Below are positions 1-5,406 of a stretch of 6,577 nucleotides of DNA, piece after piece; the stretch's first letter is position 1; every line of letters starts with the position of its first letter. The position numbers and the translations under genes are program-made. Under the pieces are notes generated by a model. It saw nothing but the letters and a program-made list of their open reading frames with translations, made no database searches and was not told where the DNA came from. The stretch covers positions 1 through 6,577 of the forward strand of contig JAFXOO010000163.1 of the NCBI GenBank assembly GCA_017528675.1. Reading direction: 5' to 3'. This stretch comes from Oscillospiraceae bacterium. Lineage in GTDB: Bacteria; Bacillota; Clostridia; Oscillospirales; Ruminococcaceae.

Positions 1-396
1 AATGAACGGCTGGATATCCAGATAGCCGATCAGATAGCCCTGCACCAGCCCGAATGCAAGCCCGATGGCCACTGCAATCATCATGGCAACCACGACGTTT
101 CCGCCGTGCTCATCGAGATACACCGCACAGCACATCGCCACGAGTGCCGTCACGCCGCCGACGGAGATGTCAATGCCGCCGGTAATCATGACCAGACTCA
201 TACCGCAGGACAAAATAATCAGATACGCATTGGTGCTGATGAGATTCAGCATCTGCTGCGGTTTGCGGAATCCCTCACCGAGAAACAGGATGGAAGCAAG
301 ATACATCACCAGAAATACAGTGATCGTAATGGTCGTCAGCAGATTGGTGTCTGTCATGCGTTTCAGCGGATTACCGCCTTTGAAGAAATTCTGCAT
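1..396 (-). CDS. Sugar ABC transporter permease, YjfF-like (partial, N-terminal 132 residues)
   Basis: This is the second membrane subunit of the importer. With its partner permease it would form the channel through which the sugar crosses the cytoplasmic membrane. The frame is open from the ATG at 394-396 to base 1, so the C-terminal part lies outside the window; full-length relatives have roughly 320-340 residues. The translation starts MQNFFKGGNP. It has hydrophobic segments at about residues 19-40 and 56-75 and at about 101-124. Residues 72-80 read TGGIDISVG, the hallmark of the RbsC/YtfT/YjfF (BPD_transp_2) permease family. A strong AGGAGG (404-409) sits 7 bases before the ATG. Only 19 bases separate it from the stop of the upstream permease gene, so the two are surely co-transcribed. 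The family is clear; I prefer YjfF over YtfT because of its fourth place in the operon. Confidence 0.93.
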   Translation of the reverse strand, partial: MQNFFKGGNPLKRMTDTNLLTTITITVFLVMYLASILFLGEGFRKPQQMLNLISTNAYLIILSCGMSLVMITGGIDISVGGVTALVAMCCAVYLDEHGGNVVVAMMIAVAIGLAFGLVQGYLIGYLDIQPFI

Positions 397-415
397 GTTT
401 GTACCTCCTCCCTGC

Positions 416-1501
416 TCAGGTCTTTTCTGCCGGCAGATCATTTCTGCGCAGCTTCTTGCCAAGCGCCGTCAGCTTTTCACGGACAGTCGGTGCACTCAGT
501 ACAACGAGCAGGATGACAACCACTGCCTTATAGGCCGGCAGAGCGGTTGCATTGACCTCGAACTTATACAGCGTTGTTGTCAGGAATTGAATGACATAGG
601 CACCCAGCACGGATGCCGCCATATTGAACTTACCGCCGCTCAGGGCATTGCCGCCCAGCGCTACTGCAAGAATGGCATCCATTTCAATGTCCTTGGCAAC
701 AACAGAATAGTTAATGGTCGAAATACGGCTCACCTTGATGAGTGCCGCCACCGCCACACACAGACCAAGCAGCACATAGGTCAGCAGCTTGATGAACTCC
801 GGATTCAGGCCGTTCAGGCGGGAGGTCTTTTCGTTGATGCCGACCGACTGCACATACAGCCCCAGTGTCGTGAATTTCAGCACGAGCCATGTGATGACAA
901 AGCATGCAATCGCAATCAGAAACGGCGCAGGTACGGGAATACCGGGGATGTAGTTGCCGAAGTAGCTGAAGGAAGGATCCTTGACAATCGGCAGCTCGTT
1001 GTTGTTGATCCACGCCGCAACGGAACGTCCTGCTGTAAACAGGATCAGCGTTGCCACCATCGGCTGAATCTTGAAGTAGGCGACCAGAGCGCCGTTGAAC
1101 GCTCCGAACAGCATCGAAACCACACAGGCAATCAGGAAAGCCACAATGATCGGTGCCTGCAATGTCTCGCTGCGGCTGTCTGAACCGCAGAGCACCCGCA
1201 GCAGCACGCTGCCGCTGATGGCAATGGCGGCGCCGACGGAAATATCCTGTCCGCCGGAGGCAGCCGTCACGAGCGTCATGCCAATGGCAAGAATGGCAAG
1301 CTCCGAGCCGCTGTCGATGATCGAGATCAGGTTCCCGCTGAGTACGGGGTCGCCGTTTGCGTTTTCGTTGAGCGTGATCCGGAAGAAGGAGGGATCCGCA
1401 ATCAGATTGAACAGGGCAAGAAGCAGCAGCGCCGCAAACGGAATGATGATCTGATTCCTGGAGATCACCTCCCAGATCTGCCCCAGCTTATTCTTCTGCA
1501 T
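416..1501 (-). CDS. Sugar ABC transporter permease, YtfT-like
   Basis: This is a 361-residue membrane permease of the BPD_transp_2 family (RbsC, AraH, YtfT). It pairs with the downstream permease and the double ATPase to move a monosaccharide inward. Many hydrophobic stretches are visible, for example about residues 18-34, 68-82, 117-136, 145-160, 194-211, 239-256 and 324-338. Residues 82-90 read SGGQDISVG, with Q in place of the usual I in GGIDLSVG. Residues 281-292 read ALGGNALSGGKF, the conserved cytoplasmic loop thought to contact the ATPase. A TTG at 1517-1519 extends the frame by six codons, but it lies inside the ribosome binding site. I chose the ATG at 1499-1501 because AGGAGGTGA (1507-1515) precedes it by 5 bases. 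The start lies inside the end of the ATPase gene (14-base overlap), which suggests translational coupling. Confidence 0.95.
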   Translation of the reverse strand: MQKNKLGQIWEVISRNQIIIPFAALLLLALFNLIADPSFFRITLNENANGDPVLSGNLISIIDSGSELAILAIGMTLVTAASGGQDISVGAAIAISGSVLLRVLCGSDSRSETLQAPIIVAFLIACVVSMLFGAFNGALVAYFKIQPMVATLILFTAGRSVAAWINNNELPIVKDPSFSYFGNYIPGIPVPAPFLIAIACFVITWLVLKFTTLGLYVQSVGINEKTSRLNGLNPEFIKLLTYVLLGLCVAVAALIKVSRISTINYSVVAKDIEMDAILAVALGGNALSGGKFNMAASVLGAYVIQFLTTTLYKFEVNATALPAYKAVVVILLVVLSAPTVREKLTALGKKLRRNDLPAEKT

Positions 1502-3011
1502 GCTTCTCACCTCCTGCAATGGTATTCATCACGGCTGTCTGCGTGAGCTGGTCACCGGTCAGTTCACCGACGAGCTTCCGGTCACGCATAACCAGCAGTC
1601 TTGAACAGGTACGCAGCATCTCATCTGTCTCCGAGGAGATGAATGTGATGCTCATACCCTGTGAAGCCAGCTTCAGAACCAGCTTCTGGATATCTACCTT
1701 GGTGCCGACATCAATGCCTCGTGTCGGTTCATCGAGAATCAGGTATTTCGGATGGGTCAGCAGCCATCTGGCAAGGATGACCTTCTGCTGATTGCCACCG
1801 GACAGCGACCCGATGGGGGTATTGACCGAAGCGGTCTTGATGTCAAGCAGATCAATGTACTCGTTGGCGTATTCCACAGCCTTTGCCTTGGAAATCGGCT
1901 TGAAAAAGCCCTGCTTGACCTGTAGTGCCAGGATGATATTGTCCTTGACGGACAGATCCCCGACGATGCCGTCACGCTTTCTGTCCTCCGGCAGGTAGGC
2001 AATGCCGTTTTTCATCGCCTCACGGGGGCAGGTGATCTTCACCGGACGGCCGTCCATACTGACTGCTCCGCCGGTGACCTTGTCTGCGCCGAAGATCGTC
2101 CGGACGCATTCGCTTCTGCCCGAACCGAGCAGACCTGTGAAACCGTTGACCTCGCCCTTGCGAATCCTGAAATTGAACGGCGCAATGCCCTCTGAGCTGC
2201 ACAGCCCGATGCCCTCGTAAACCGGTGTACCGCCCTTGTCGGAATAGGTCGGTGCAGATTCCTTGATATCCGCCATGTCGTCAAGCTCCTTGCCGAGCAT
2301 CTTGGAAACAAGCTGCACACGGGGCAGGCTCCCGATCTCATACTCACCAACAAGTGTGCCGTCACGCAGCACCGTAATCCGGTCGCAGACCTCATACACC
2401 TGGTCGAGGAAGTGCGTGACGAAGATGATGCCGACGCCCTGTCCCCTGAGCTTGCGCATCAGCTTAAAGAGCTTTGCGACCTCGGATTCATCGAGCGAGG
2501 AGGTCGGCTCATCGAGTATGAGCACGCTGCACTCCATGTCCACCGCTCTTGCGATGGCCACCATCTGCTGCACAGCGATCGAGCAGCTTGCAAGCTGCTG
2601 GGTTGCCTTGACTGCAATGCCCAGCGAATCCAGAAGCGCCTGTGCCTTGGTATTCATGGTTTTCCAGTTGACAAATCTGCTGTCGCCTCTTGCAATGTAA
2701 ATATTCTCTGCAACCGAAAGGTTCGGACACAGTGAGATTTCCTGATAAACAGTGCTGATACCGAGCTTCTGTGCCTCCTGCGGAGAGTGAATCTGCACCG
2801 GGCGCTCATGCCCTTTGATCCAGATATTGCCCTCATCCTTGATATGCACACCTGTCAGCACCTTGATCAGCGTGGATTTGCCTGCGCCGTTCTCGCCCAT
2901 AAGCGCATGGATTTCACCCTTGCGGAGTGTAAAATCCACGTTTTGCAGCGCTTTGACGCCTGGGAAGGATTTATAGATCCCCCGCAGTTCCAGCACGGAA
3001 TCTTCACGCAT
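1488..3011 (-). CDS. Sugar ABC transporter ATP-binding protein with two ABC domains, YtfR/RbsA-like
   Basis: This 507-residue cytoplasmic protein powers the importer by ATP hydrolysis. Its length and tandem ABC halves are typical of the RbsA/MglA/YtfR family. First half: Walker A GENGAGKST (about 39-47), Q-loop YQE (89-91), a degenerate signature SIAVQQ (144-149), Walker B VLILDEP (163-169) and switch TH (199-200). Second half: a degenerate Walker A GLLGSGRSE (293-301), the family motif PEDRKRDGI (about 342-350), a canonical signature LSGGNQQ (403-409), Walker B YLILDEP (423-429), and SSE where the switch histidine would be. By analogy with relatives, this leaves one full and one degenerate composite ATP site, which is normal here. 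A GTG at 3018-3020 adds three codons, but it lies in the ribosome binding site AGGGGTGA (3017-3024). The ATG at 3009-3011 is therefore preferred. A 263-base hairpin-rich gap separates it from the binding-protein gene. Confidence 0.96.
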   Translation of the reverse strand: MREDSVLELRGIYKSFPGVKALQNVDFTLRKGEIHALMGENGAGKSTLIKVLTGVHIKDEGNIWIKGHERPVQIHSPQEAQKLGISTVYQEISLCPNLSVAENIYIARGDSRFVNWKTMNTKAQALLDSLGIAVKATQQLASCSIAVQQMVAIARAVDMECSVLILDEPTSSLDESEVAKLFKLMRKLRGQGVGIIFVTHFLDQVYEVCDRITVLRDGTLVGEYEIGSLPRVQLVSKMLGKELDDMADIKESAPTYSDKGGTPVYEGIGLCSSEGIAPFNFRIRKGEVNGFTGLLGSGRSECVRTIFGADKVTGGAVSMDGRPVKITCPREAMKNGIAYLPEDRKRDGIVGDLSVKDNIILALQVKQGFFKPISKAKAVEYANEYIDLLDIKTASVNTPIGSLSGGNQQKVILARWLLTHPKYLILDEPTRGIDVGTKVDIQKLVLKLASQGMSITFISSETDEMLRTCSRLLVMRDRKLVGELTGDQLTQTAVMNTIAGGEKHAEE

Positions 3012-3091
3012 TTCAATCACCCCTGACTGTCATTTTTTCTGTAAAAGCGGACTTGAATCTTCTGGTTTTTGGTAAAAATCACTTATTTTAG

Positions 3092-3145
3092 CAAAAAGAA
3101 AGTGCGGGGACATATGAGCATTTCCCCAAATGCCACTCCGCACTT
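3092..3145 (-). terminator. Probable leaky intrinsic terminator after the binding-protein gene
   Basis: Reading the minus strand, AAGTGCGG (3145-3138) pairs perfectly with CCGCACTT (3107-3100), and TCTTTTT follows at once. Between the arms lies a second nested hairpin, GCATTT-GGGG-AAATGC (3133-3118), a 6-bp stem with a 4-base loop. A stem followed by a T-run has the form of a rho-independent terminator for minus-strand transcripts. On the plus strand the bases after the stem are not T-rich, so the orientation is clear. Because the genes behind it appear to have no strong promoter, it is likely to terminate only part of the transcripts. In many ABC importers this raises binding protein above membrane components. 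The unusual point is the large inner loop with its own stem. Confidence 0.6.
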
Positions 3146-3197
3146 GTCTGTTATTCGGTTTCCTGAGCGGCCTCTACCCCTGACCGCTAAGATCCCT

Positions 3198-3216
3198 TCC
3201 TCCGTTTTCCGGAGGA
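3198..3216 (-). repeat. Perfect 7-bp inverted repeat, intergenic hairpin
   Basis: TCCTCCG (3198-3204) and CGGAGGA (3210-3216) are perfect reverse complements around a 5-base loop. On the minus-strand transcript this would form a small stable hairpin downstream of the binding-protein stop codon. It has no T-run after it, so it is not a terminator; protection of the upstream mRNA from 3' exonucleases is a plausible role. Confidence 0.6.
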
Positions 3217-3219
3217 GTG

Positions 3220-3248
3220 GGGGAGAGGGTGCAGTGCGCCCTCACCCC
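3220..3248 (-). repeat. GC-rich inverted repeat just after the binding-protein gene
   Basis: GGGGAGAGGG (3220-3229) pairs with CCCTCACCCC (3239-3248) at nine of ten positions. Inside, GC (3231-3232) pairs with GC (3236-3237) around a 3-base loop. The stem begins 26 bases past the binding-protein stop codon on the transcribed strand. No T-run follows, so a role as an mRNA 3'-stabilising hairpin is more likely than termination. Confidence 0.6.
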
Positions 3249-3274
3249 GCATATATGAAGTTGAATATGTCGGA

Positions 3275-4264
3275 TCAGATACCGTACTTATCTACATCCT
3301 CCTGCGTGATGGTCGAAGCATCGAAGCCCTTCTCGTTCATGATGATGGTCTTCTGATCGAGCTTTTCGCCATTCTCAAGCTTCTGGATAACTTCCCTGAT
3401 GTACTCGGACTGGAACGGATTGCACTGACCGTCATAGTTCCAGTTCTGCTTGAGCAGCTCCTCAAGCGCCCACTTGTTGCAGTCAAAGCCCATTACGATA
3501 ACATCCTTGCCGACGCCGTGGGAGATATTTGCCTTGTCAAGTGCAGCAACAGCACCCTTTGCCATATCATCGTTCTCTGCATAGATAACGTTGAAGGACT
3601 TGCCGGAGTCGATCACGGACTGCACGATCTGCTGTGCCTTCTCTGCATTCCACTCAGCGGTCTGCTGTGCAACGATGCTCCACTTGGAGGAATCCTCCTG
3701 TGCAGCAGCATCAAGCGCACCGGAGCGGCCCTTCTGTGCTGCGGAGCCCATTACGCCCTGGATGTGGATGACTTCATACTTGTCAAGATTCTGGTTCTTG
3801 AGCCAGTCAACAGCGGTCTGGCCTTCCTTTTCCATATCAGAAACGATGGAAGCCTCATACAGGCTCTCGTCAGCGTCTACGGTACGGTCGAACAGGATGA
3901 CCTTTACGCCTGCATCCTGTGCTTCCTTGAGGACACCGTCCCAGCCTGCGGTATCCGCAGCGGAAAGCAGGAGATAGTCCACCTCATCCTGGATGAACTT
4001 CTGGGCGTAGGTGATCTGCTCATCGTTCTTCAGGCTGTATGCAAAAGAGGCATCAAATCCATTTTCCTTGGAGAAAGCCTCCTTGAGGTCCTTGTCGTTT
4101 GCAGTACGGTAGCCGGACTCGTTCGGGTCGTTGTTGATAATGCCGACCTTGATGAGGCCTCCGGAATTCCCGCTGCTGCCGGAATTCCCGCCGGCACATC
4201 CGGTGAGCATCGCAGCACAGACTAAAGTCGATACCAGGATTGCAGCAAGCTTCTTGATTTTCAT
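3275..4264 (-). CDS. Sugar-binding lipoprotein of an ABC importer, YtfQ-like
   Basis: This 329-residue protein captures the sugar outside the membrane and delivers it to the permeases. Residues 1-23 form a lipoprotein signal peptide: KIKK, a hydrophobic core and the lipobox LTGC, with Cys23 as the lipid anchor. A flexible Gly/Ser/Asn linker (about 24-36) follows. The rest is a type I periplasmic-binding fold. YtfQ-like stretches include VGIINNDPNESGYR, AGWDGVLKEAQDAGVKVILFDR, a VIHIQGVMGSAAQ loop before helix KGRSGALDAA, and YAENDDMAKGAVAAL. E. coli YtfQ binds galactofuranose, but substrate cannot be read from family alone. The ATG at 4262-4264 has GGGAGGAA (4271-4278) 6 bases upstream. The gene is first in the transporter operon and follows its own promoter. 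A 13-bp direct repeat lies in the linker. Family assignment is firm; the L-arabinose or arabinofuranose substrate is inferred from the araR neighbour. Confidence 0.94.
   Translation of the reverse strand: MKIKKLAAILVSTLVCAAMLTGCAGGNSGSSGNSGGLIKVGIINNDPNESGYRTANDKDLKEAFSKENGFDASFAYSLKNDEQITYAQKFIQDEVDYLLLSAADTAGWDGVLKEAQDAGVKVILFDRTVDADESLYEASIVSDMEKEGQTAVDWLKNQNLDKYEVIHIQGVMGSAAQKGRSGALDAAAQEDSSKWSIVAQQTAEWNAEKAQQIVQSVIDSGKSFNVIYAENDDMAKGAVAALDKANISHGVGKDVIVMGFDCNKWALEELLKQNWNYDGQCNPFQSEYIREVIQKLENGEKLDQKTIIMNEKGFDASTITQEDVDKYGI
4161..4191 (-). repeat. 13-bp direct repeat in the lipoprotein linker
   Basis: CCGGAATTCCCGC occurs at 4161-4173 and again at 4179-4191, with an 18-base period (six codons). 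It encodes the repeated GNSG in the Gly/Ser linker just after the lipid-anchored cysteine. Because the period is a multiple of three, slippage or recombination would change linker length without breaking the frame. Confidence 0.7.
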
Positions 4265-4330
4265 GGTTGATTCCTCCCAAACTTGTATTGTTTTTGAATC
4301 GCCTCAGCGATCTGTTTAACTTGTAATTAC

Positions 4331-4359
4331 ATTATATCCGAAAGGTTCGTACATTTATA
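4331..4359 (-). promoter_or_regulatory. Probable promoter of the transporter operon, poor -35
   Basis: On the minus strand a consensus -10 TATAAT (4336-4331) lies 66 bases upstream of the binding-protein start codon. Seventeen bases before it the hexamer is TATAAA (4359-4354), a poor match to TTGACA. A consensus -10 with a weak -35 is typical of promoters that need an activator, which fits the AraC-family gene upstream. Transcription would start near 4324, leaving a leader of about 60 bases. The leader contains a small 5-bp hairpin, ATCGC (4298-4302) with GCGAT (4307-4311). The start site is predicted, not measured. Confidence 0.6.
4348..4356 (-). promoter_or_regulatory. Candidate AraR operator at the transporter promoter
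   Basis: CGTACATTT (read AAATGTACG on the minus strand) overlaps the predicted -35 and spacer of the transporter promoter. The same nine bases occur in the araR leader at 6510-6518, and 12 of 14 bases match when the comparison is extended rightward. The core TGTACG resembles half of the TGTACGTACA centre of the Bacillus subtilis AraR operator as I recall it. Binding here would block RNA polymerase. This is inference from two sites. Confidence 0.5.
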
Positions 4360-4373
4360 CCCAAAATATTATT

Positions 4374-4399
4374 AAAAACGTTTAAAAATTTACGTTTTT
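4374..4399. promoter_or_regulatory. Inverted repeat AAAAACGT-N10-ACGTTTTT, possible activator or LacI-type site
   Basis: AAAAACGT (4374-4381) and ACGTTTTT (4392-4399) are perfect 8-bp inverted arms with a 10-base AT-rich spacer. The centre lies about 60 bases upstream of the predicted start of the transporter transcript, a usual distance for an AraC-family activator. The left arm also forms AAACGTTT (4376-4383), the core of LacI-family or catabolite-response-like operators, but the flanks do not match a cre site well. Which protein binds is unknown. Confidence 0.4.
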
Positions 4400-4413
4400 T
4401 CATATTCCGGACG

Positions 4414-4431
4414 CAAATTGTCAGCAATTTG
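4414..4431. promoter_or_regulatory. 18-bp dyad CAAATTG-TCAG-CAATTTG upstream of the transporter promoter
   Basis: Perfect 7-bp arms (4414-4420 and 4425-4431) flank a 4-base centre. It lies about 90-107 bases upstream of the predicted transporter start, next to the other dyad at 4374-4399. Its spacing and symmetry suit a dimeric regulator. Its CAAATTG/CAATTTG ends are loosely similar to the palindrome at the araR promoter, which carries ACAATT and AATTGT. Confidence 0.4.
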
Positions 4432-4594
4432 TCAATACATCTTTCAAAACCGTACAATCACCGCACCGGTCAGCAAAAAGACAACCGCAAGCTTCCGGAA
4501 GTGCTGAATGCCAAATCCATCAGCCCCCTTCCCTTTCCCAGAAGCACTACAGCGGCAATCTCCTCAGTGCTTTCTCTGAATCCGACGTCTGCCA

Positions 4595-4640
4595 GAAACG
4601 CAAGCGGAGGTCTTCGCTGCCGAAAACCCCCTTGCGTTTC
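4595..4640 (-). repeat. 10-bp perfect inverted repeat after the AraC-type gene
   Basis: GAAACGCAAG (4595-4604) and CTTGCGTTTC (4631-4640) pair perfectly, and two more G-C pairs follow after one mismatch (4606-4607 with 4628-4629). On the minus strand the stem begins about 15 bases past the stop codon of the AraC-type gene, where a terminator would sit. However, only TTTC closes the stem and TGGC follows, so there is no proper T-run. I call it a structured 3' region, possibly a weak terminator. Confidence 0.5.
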
Positions 4641-4654
4641 ATAATAATCCTTCG

Positions 4655-5350
4655 CTACACCACATTCGCCATGTTTTTATACTGCCGGGGTGTCTGCCCG
4701 GTATACTTCTTGAAAATCTGACTGAAATAACGATAGTCCTGGAAGCCTACCTCATAGGCTATCTCGTAGACCATCTTGGTGGTGCAGCACAGGAGCTGCT
4801 TGGAGCGGTCAATCCGCACCATGTTGAGATAATCCGAAAAACAGCGGCCTGTCTTCTTTTTGAACAGTGCACTGAAATAGCTCGGACTCAATCCTACCTC
4901 ATGCGCTATGCAGTTGAGACTCAGATCATCCCGCATATAGTTCGCATCAATGAACCGGATGGCGTTCCGGATCACCCCTGTGCGTCTGTCACGAACAGTC
5001 TCAATCCGCCAGCGGATGCACTGCTCAAAAATCCTGTAGAGATATGCCGCCGTACCGTCTATTGTCACAAGATGCTGTTCCAGATCTTCCGGATGCCCGA
5101 ACTGTGCCGTAAATGCAGTATCACTGATGCCGAGCTCCCTTGCAAAGCTGCGTGCCGTCAGGTACATATCCGTACTGATGTAGATACGCAGCACCAGCGA
5201 ATCAAGCTCCGCAAAGTGCATGTCCTCCAGCAGCGCATCAAAATCCTCACGGCATTGTTCCAGACTGGAACTGCGGAGCAGACGCTCGATCTGACGGATG
5301 TCCGGCTTCTTTACTGCGGTGAATTCCTCTTGAAATACTCTCTGTACCAT
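4655..5350 (-). CDS. AraC-family transcriptional regulator, YesN-like without receiver domain
   Basis: This 231-residue protein has a clear AraC-type DNA-binding domain at its C-terminus (about 126-231). The first helix-turn-helix is around LSLNCIAHEVGLSPSYFSALFKKKTG (about 143-168). The second is around VYEIAYEVGFQDYRYFSQIFKKYTG (about 194-218), ending in the usual TPRQYK. The first 120 residues have no sugar-binding cupin. Their alternating helices with ICI-RWRIE-type hydrophobics resemble the linker that joins receiver and DNA-binding domains in YesN-type response regulators, yet no receiver precedes it: araR lies directly upstream. Its location between araR and the transporter promoter suggests it activates that promoter, which has a poor -35. 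The start is uncertain: I chose the ATG at 5348-5350, which has GGGGG 8 bases upstream. A GTG at 5372-5374 would add eight residues but lacks a ribosome binding site. The gap to araR is 56 bases, so co-transcription is likely. Confidence 0.88.
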   Translation of the reverse strand: MVQRVFQEEFTAVKKPDIRQIERLLRSSSLEQCREDFDALLEDMHFAELDSLVLRIYISTDMYLTARSFARELGISDTAFTAQFGHPEDLEQHLVTIDGTAAYLYRIFEQCIRWRIETVRDRRTGVIRNAIRFIDANYMRDDLSLNCIAHEVGLSPSYFSALFKKKTGRCFSDYLNMVRIDRSKQLLCCTTKMVYEIAYEVGFQDYRYFSQIFKKYTGQTPRQYKNMANVV

Positions 5351-5406
5351 CCCCGTACCCCCATAAAACTGCACATACTGTCAAGAATCCCGTACTATAC
5401 CGAAAA

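Larger units (their letters stand above)
3012..3274 (-). other. Structured intergenic region between binding-protein and ATPase genes
   Basis: This gap contains no convincing gene. In reading order (minus strand) it holds four consecutive inverted repeats: a GC-rich 10-bp stem with one mismatch (3220-3248), a perfect 7-bp stem (3198-3216), a 5-bp stem (3166-3188), and a long terminator-like structure (3100-3145). An AT-rich leader then runs to the ATPase ribosome binding site. I see no good promoter here: a TAAAAT lies at 3085-3090 but has no matching -35. The ATPase, and the permeases behind it, are therefore probably expressed by read-through from the binding-protein promoter. A six-codon ATG frame (3031-3033 to 3013-3015) overlaps the ATPase ribosome binding site; its significance is doubtful. 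Confidence 0.7.
4265..4654. other. Gene-free stretch between the AraC-type gene and the transporter operon
   Basis: The left part (4265-4435) is AT-rich regulatory DNA with the transporter promoter, the candidate AraR site and two dyads. The right part (about 4436-4654) is less AT-rich and differs in character. It contains the 10-bp inverted repeat at 4595-4640 and a weaker 7-bp one (AAGCACT 4542-4548, AGTGCTT 4566-4572). It also has a 31-codon minus-strand frame, MKRKGVFGSEDL... (4642-4547), preceded by AAGGA (4648-4652), and a second overlapping frame without a start. I do not recognise either. The part could be an intergenic repeat, a decayed gene or a terminator region for the AraC-type transcript. 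Confidence 0.5.

Noticed and set aside
65..1183. A long open plus-strand frame of 372 codons
   Set aside because: It lies opposite two permease genes that have clear family motifs and ribosome binding sites. Its translation is rich in Cys, His, Gln and Arg and has no recognisable domain, so it is an antisense shadow.
3100..3250. CRISPR array or riboswitch in the repeat-rich gap
   Set aside because: The repeats are inverted, not direct and regularly spaced, and the gap is in mid-operon with no aptamer core that I recognise. Terminator and stabilising hairpins explain it better.
3518..4225. A 235-codon plus-strand frame
   Set aside because: It is opposite the sugar-binding lipoprotein, which has a signal peptide and conserved family stretches. 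The shadow has no supporting ribosome site or domain.
4372..4387. A catabolite-response (cre) site around AAACGTTT
   Set aside because: The core matches a LacI-family operator, but the flanking T-G and C-A positions of a cre consensus are missing. I kept it only as part of a dyad of unknown binder.
4428..4436. TTGACA on the minus strand (4433-4428) as the -35 of the transporter promoter
   Set aside because: No acceptable -10 lies 16-18 bases downstream. The consensus TATAAT at 4336-4331 is far too distant to pair with it.
4463..4500. A terminator for the AraC-type transcript around CCGGAAGCTTGCGG followed by TTGTCTTTTT on the minus strand
   Set aside because: A T-run is present, but the upstream stem could form only about three pairs with a usable loop, too weak for an intrinsic terminator.
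5376..5397. A separate promoter for the AraC-type gene (TTGACA at 5381-5376, TATAGT at 5397-5392 on the minus strand)
   Set aside because: The two hexamers are in the wrong order to work together, and neither has a good partner at the right spacing. Co-transcription with araR is simpler.
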